From the NCBI RefSeq assembly GCF_963678635.1, contig NW_026970806.1:1-51000 (forward strand): a stretch of DNA of 51,000 nt. Direction: 5' to 3'. Positions 47,601-51,000 of this stretch are shown here, in pieces. A program made the position numbers and the translations under genes. The notes beneath the pieces are model-generated. The model ran no database searches. It worked only from the letters and a program-made list of their open reading frames with translations, and had not been told where the DNA came from. This stretch comes from Symsagittifera roscoffensis (Eukaryota > Xenacoelomorpha > Acoela > Convolutidae). Every line of letters starts with the position of its first letter. Positions within the stretch are counted from its first letter, which is position 1.

Positions 47601-48940
47601 TCATTTATCAACTGGTAGCTGAATACTTGAAAAGACAATATTACTACCGGAAGTTGTTTTCAAAAAATCTTAGTTGTTTAAAATACAGTAAACATTTGAA
47701 ATCTGACAGATAATTCATGTATAAGAAGTAAGCTCTGGATGTTTGGCAGATTCCAGTAATAGCGAAACTTTACCTTGCTCGAAAAATGCATAGACACAAC
47801 CATTATCAGGTTTTCGATTGTCAAATCATGAATAGAGCGAGATTGATCTCAACGTGTTCGGTCGGTGGATCGGCACAGAACTCTGAAGCTGTGCATATCC
47901 TTGGCAAGCTCACATTCAGATTCCAACTTGAAAAAGAGAATTGTTTCTTAAGCAATAATCAGATCTTTTAGAAGACCAATATGAACCAACTGTTTAGTAC
48001 AGAAATTAACACATGAATAATTTGGCCAAATGATTAATTTCAATTTATATCATAGATATGCAGCTATGATAAATTAAGGAAATGCGCTCACTGCAAAATT
48101 TGAGGCCAGAAATGCTTATTCCAACGCATTTTTGATATGACAGTTTTTTTTTGCGGGAAGAGACTCATTACTCAAATAAGACAAAACTAAACAATGGGGC
48201 TCGTTAAAATTAACATGGCATGTTCCAACAATAACACAATTACAAAATAAACGTAAGCTTTAAAAAAAATTCTATTTAAACAAAAACAGCCGTCGTGTTT
48301 CCCGTTGCTGCAAAAATTCGCTCAGTCGATTACAGAATATGGATCAGTAAAATTGAATGGATTAAACATTTTCAAAAAGACTGGAACTCCCGCATGTGTT
48401 CAAAATTTTCAGACATGTTACTACAAAGAAATCAAATTCTTGGGCGTTTTTTGCGAACAGATTTTTTAACAACAGATGTTCGTGTACGTCCTTATAAAAA
48501 CTCAAAAGTTTGACTGTTTTCATCTCCTTCACAAGTATTGTTATTGTCTTTTATGCAATTTCAGATTAGTCTTTTTCTCAGTTCTGAAACTGAAATACAA
48601 ATTAAAATACCAATTTGCAGCATTCTTGTTTGACGACATATCTCTCATTTTTTAATGGCAATGTGATACATGCCAAGCTTCGTAGCACATCAAAAACTTT
48701 AATACTTTCTTTTTATTCATCCTCATTTTTGCCAAAACTATTTAATGACATTTAATAATGACAGATAATATATGATCTTTTCATGGCAAACTGTTTCTCA
48801 GAAAGTTTCACAGAACATCAGAAACTTTAATTCCATTTTTTCGCGTTTGTATTTGAGTTTCTACCCTAAGTGTTTTATAACTTTGAAGCAAAAAGAAAAA
48901 TAATCGAGAAAAAGATTATTCCAAGACGATTGCCAGGATT
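44691..48940. other. About 4.2 kb without a recognisable gene
   Basis: AT-rich sequence with scattered short open stretches (for example 46,847-47,110 and 47,208-47,474 plus; 46,426-46,662 minus). None has a motif, a neighbour in frame or a copy elsewhere in the window. It could include introns of, or intergenic sequence next to, the gene at the right edge. Confidence 0.45.
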
Positions 48941-48948
48941 TTTGACAT

Positions 48949-49046
48949 ACATGGTGACAATCAGTATTACAACATGGGGACTATTGTGTAAAATAATACA
49001 TGGTGGCAATTAGGATTATAACATTGTGAACATTGGTTGTCATATG
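48949..49046. repeat. 49-bp imperfect tandem duplication
   Basis: ACATGGTG(A/G)CAAT begins at 48,949 and 48,998. The copies share TTA(C/T)AACAT and differ at several places. A fading third similarity (CTTGGTGACATAA) lies near 49,050. Confidence 0.65.
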
Positions 49047-50075
49047 AAACTTGGTGACATAAATGATCTATTCCTAATGGTCATTCATTGATGACAAACC
49101 CTCCTCCAGCGTAGTGTGCTGTATGGATACTACTTATTAAGATTGTTTCTTAGTATCGAGACATGCCATTAAGCATTCCACACCGAAATGAAAAAGATTT
49201 AACTTTCACTTTCATAAAATCGTTTTTTTAATATTTTGACTGACTTAGTTCAGTCAACTTGCTCAATTTTTTTGATAGCATCTGATGAATTTGGGCAAAT
49301 CACTGGAATTCTAGATAAAGTGGCAGTATGAATAAAGCATCAGTTAGTGCTTGACTATTAGATATTTAAATCTTTTTCAATTAGTTTACAAAAATTTCTG
49401 GTACTCATAAGTCCTTTCAATTGAGCTTTCTCTGAACACTGATAGGGTCATCTCTAAGATTATGCTTTTCTGATACGTGTGATTATGATTTATTTTAAAG
49501 CATGTTTATTCGTGGATCACTTGAACAAAAATTAAAAAATTAGAAACAATGACTATTTTCAAAGGTTCATAGATACGGTGAAAAACTTGGTTTCCTTTAA
49601 GTAGTGATTTCAAATAATCAGATAATGTAATTTAAAGTAAGTGGCTATTATCGCCAGGAAAACCATCTGGCTGTTTAGCTTATTTGATTAAATTGTCATA
49701 AGGATATTAAAGTTTTTTGATCTCTGGTATGACTTTTCAAGTCGAAACAATTTCTAAGAAAAAACGTGCATTGCTTGAGACTTTCATGCCTCTCTGTCCA
49801 AAAATAAACATTTACACGGCAATTGAAACTTGAAGAGCAAATTAAATTTACAAAATTAACATTTTGATATATTTTGCAATCAGTAATGGGCTTGCCGATA
49901 CCCTCGAGGATTTTCGATAATTTTTTTGCATTTTCACCAAGAAAAAATGTAAAAACAAATATAATACTTTTGTCTCTGTATTTTTGTTTTCAAAAATTTA
50001 GTTACTAAATTGAAATAACTAGTTTTGTCACCAGTTAAACCATCTGGCTTGAAGTTTGAATCTTGATGCAATTAC
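49047..50075. other. 3' side of the coiled-coil gene
   Basis: No open frame of note. On the minus strand this is downstream of the stop at 50,076. Reverse-strand AATAAA signals occur at 49,505-49,510 and 49,489-49,494, candidate polyadenylation signals about 570-590 bp beyond the stop. Unproven. Confidence 0.35.
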
Positions 50076-51000
50076 TTATTCAGTTGGCATACCAATTTCC
50101 CCTTTGATGCGTTGAATATCATTTTTGATTAAACCAATATCTAGCTCAATGTCTCCAATATCCAACGCCAAAAACCTTAAATCGCTTTTGGTTGTGTCAA
50201 TTGACGATTCCATATTCGAAATCTCCGTCGAGTGATTGAAGGTGGTTGAATTCAGCTGAGCCAATTTTAGTTCGTTATTGTCAACGCTAATTTCTAGATA
50301 ATCCATGTCGTCTGTCAAAGCATCAACCGTTTCGTTCCATGTCTGAATGCTCTCATTGAGAGAGTTGATCTGCAACACAGAATTGGAAATAGATTCGCTC
50401 ATCTTTTGGAAAGAATCATTAAGAAAATTAATTGTTCTAAACAGTTGGAAGTTAGCAAGCGTGGTATCATTTAGGGAAACATGCGTTTCTAAATCTGTTA
50501 AATTTACAGGATTAATATTTCCAACATAGTTTTCCAGGACTTCTACGCGGTTAGTAAGGTTTTCAGACTCAAGCGCTAGCATGCGAACAGGTAAGTTTTC
50601 AGACTCAAGTGCAAGCATGCGAACAGGTATGCTTTCAGACTCAAGTGCTTGCATGCGAACAGTTAAGTTTTCAGACTCAAGCGCTAGCATGCGAACAGGT
50701 AAGTTTTCAGACTCAAGTGCTAGCATGCGTAAAGGTAAGTTTTCAGATTCAAGCGCCAGAGTGCGGTTATGTAAGTTATTTCCCTCAAGGGATTCAATAC
50801 GTGTAGTCAATGACTGTACCTTGATGAGTAACTCGTCGTTAGAGCTATTTTGAATTCTGGATTCCAAATCTACAATTTTAACTCTCTGTTCTTCATTTTT
50901 GTTTTCAAGGGTTTTCACTTTGCTGTTGGTTGAAGCAATCAGAGCTCCAAAGATTATGATCATCAGAAGAAACAAAATGATCAGGAAGCCAATGATGCCC
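50076..51000 (-). CDS. Membrane-anchored coiled-coil glycoprotein, 5' end outside the window
   Basis: The only clearly functional-looking gene. The frame is open to the window edge; codons above 50,975 continue a hydrophobic run (GIIGFLIIL then FLLMIIIFGALIAS), so translation does not begin at the TTG at 50,975 and the real start lies beyond 51,000. This run is a single transmembrane helix of 20 or more residues. It is followed by about 285 residues of heptad-like, Leu/Ile-rich coiled coil with six 12-residue repeats of the type ALESENLPVRML. About ten N-x-S/T sites (NSS, NRT, NLT, NDT, NDS, NES, NET, NST, NHS) suggest the coiled coil lies outside the cell, as in a type II membrane protein. 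The C-terminus is GEIGMPTE then TAA. No enzymatic or ligand-binding domain is visible. The gene may have further exons upstream. Resemblance to scavenger-receptor-like stalks is only architectural. Confidence 0.8.
   Translation of the reverse strand, partial: GIIGFLIILFLLMIIIFGALIASTNSKVKTLENKNEEQRVKIVDLESRIQNSSNDELLIKVQSLTTRIESLEGNNLHNRTLALESENLPLRMLALESENLPVRMLALESENLTVRMQALESESIPVRMLALESENLPVRMLALESENLTNRVEVLENYVGNINPVNLTDLETHVSLNDTTLANFQLFRTINFLNDSFQKMSESISNSVLQINSLNESIQTWNETVDALTDDMDYLEISVDNNELKLAQLNSTTFNHSTEISNMESSIDTTKSDLRFLALDIGDIELDIGLIKNDIQRIKGEIGMPTE
50558..50773 (-). repeat. 36-bp minisatellite coding the 12-residue repeat, six units
   Basis: On the plus strand TTTTCAGACTCAAG recurs at 50,560, 50,596, 50,632 (one base changed), 50,668, 50,704 and 50,740, an exact 36-bp period, so every unit adds 12 residues in frame. 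Inner units are almost identical (AGCATGCGAACAGGT) and the outer unit near 50,760 has diverged (AGAGTGCGGTTATGT), the pattern of internal expansion. Confidence 0.92.

Noticed and set aside
50347-50853. Plus-strand frames with repeats (MRTGKFSDSSAS type)
   Set aside because: They are antisense to the coiled-coil gene and owe their repeats to the 36-bp minisatellite.
50076-50975. Start of the coiled-coil gene at the TTG at 50,975
   Set aside because: The frame and the hydrophobic helix continue to the window edge, so the start is outside.

Overview
This is AT-rich eukaryotic DNA, most likely from an invertebrate animal. The only long intact open frame encodes a membrane-anchored, N-glycosylated coiled-coil protein, there are no operons, and most of the window is decayed repeat. 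I cannot name the species. About 85% of the window (1 to roughly 43,345) is a head-to-tail, all plus-strand array of broken copies of one gene: a family B DNA polymerase of the protein-primed kind carried by Polinton/Maverick-like and adintovirus-like elements and found as stray multi-copy genes in many invertebrates. The identification rests on an ordered series of motifs: an N-terminal block, a CPSC-type zinc finger, the exonuclease I motif FDFES, a W-x3-WW block, a TPL/VVDA(R/T)(R/K) palm segment, the KLLGNSFY motif, a SRHTxTK/DEKTHEA block, a LELYY helix, the catalytic DTD motif and a Cys-rich C-terminus (EMLCLCSK).

Twelve relics can be counted in two lineages. Lineage A (A1-A8) lies at 127-2170, 5974-7850, 8271-10025, 10464-10866, 12241-14354, 14618-16390, 17320-19085 and 23046-25395. 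Lineage B (B1-B4) lies at 21751-22330, 28076-29727, 32921-34585 and 37991-38940. No copy can make a polymerase. Each copy long enough to show it lacks the middle of the gene (exonuclease II/III and polymerase motif A). Lineage A also has a roughly 400-bp insert (two 175-bp repeats plus a C-tract between inverted arms) at the KLLGNSFY position, and its zinc-finger His is Gln. The three B copies that retain the site share a Gly-to-Arg change (YG to YR) followed by the same TAG stop. Lesions shared within each lineage mean already-broken genes were multiplied, not active ones.

Between the relics lie three repeating non-coding modules: a 3' flank (F3'), an S module (with a short conserved open stretch), and an upstream module (F) carrying a very conserved core around 'TTGACGCCTCCC'. 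F outnumbers the polymerase copies. Junctions record the history: a reused tandem junction in A3, A4, A6 and A7, a palindromic inverted duplication (4721-5020 and 10867-11120), a likely microhomology deletion at 14350, a 492-bp tandem duplication (42,361-43,345) and a small non-repeat island (22,805-23,045).

From 43,346 the array stops. The rest is mostly low-complexity or unassigned sequence, with a roughly 780-bp element of degenerate AATCCATTATAATC repeats bounded by short inverted ends (about 43,905-44,690). At the right edge a minus-strand gene (50,076 to beyond 51,000) encodes a transmembrane helix followed by an ectodomain coiled coil with six exact-period 12-residue repeats. No integrase, packaging ATPase, protease, capsid, rRNA, tRNA or CRISPR was recognised.
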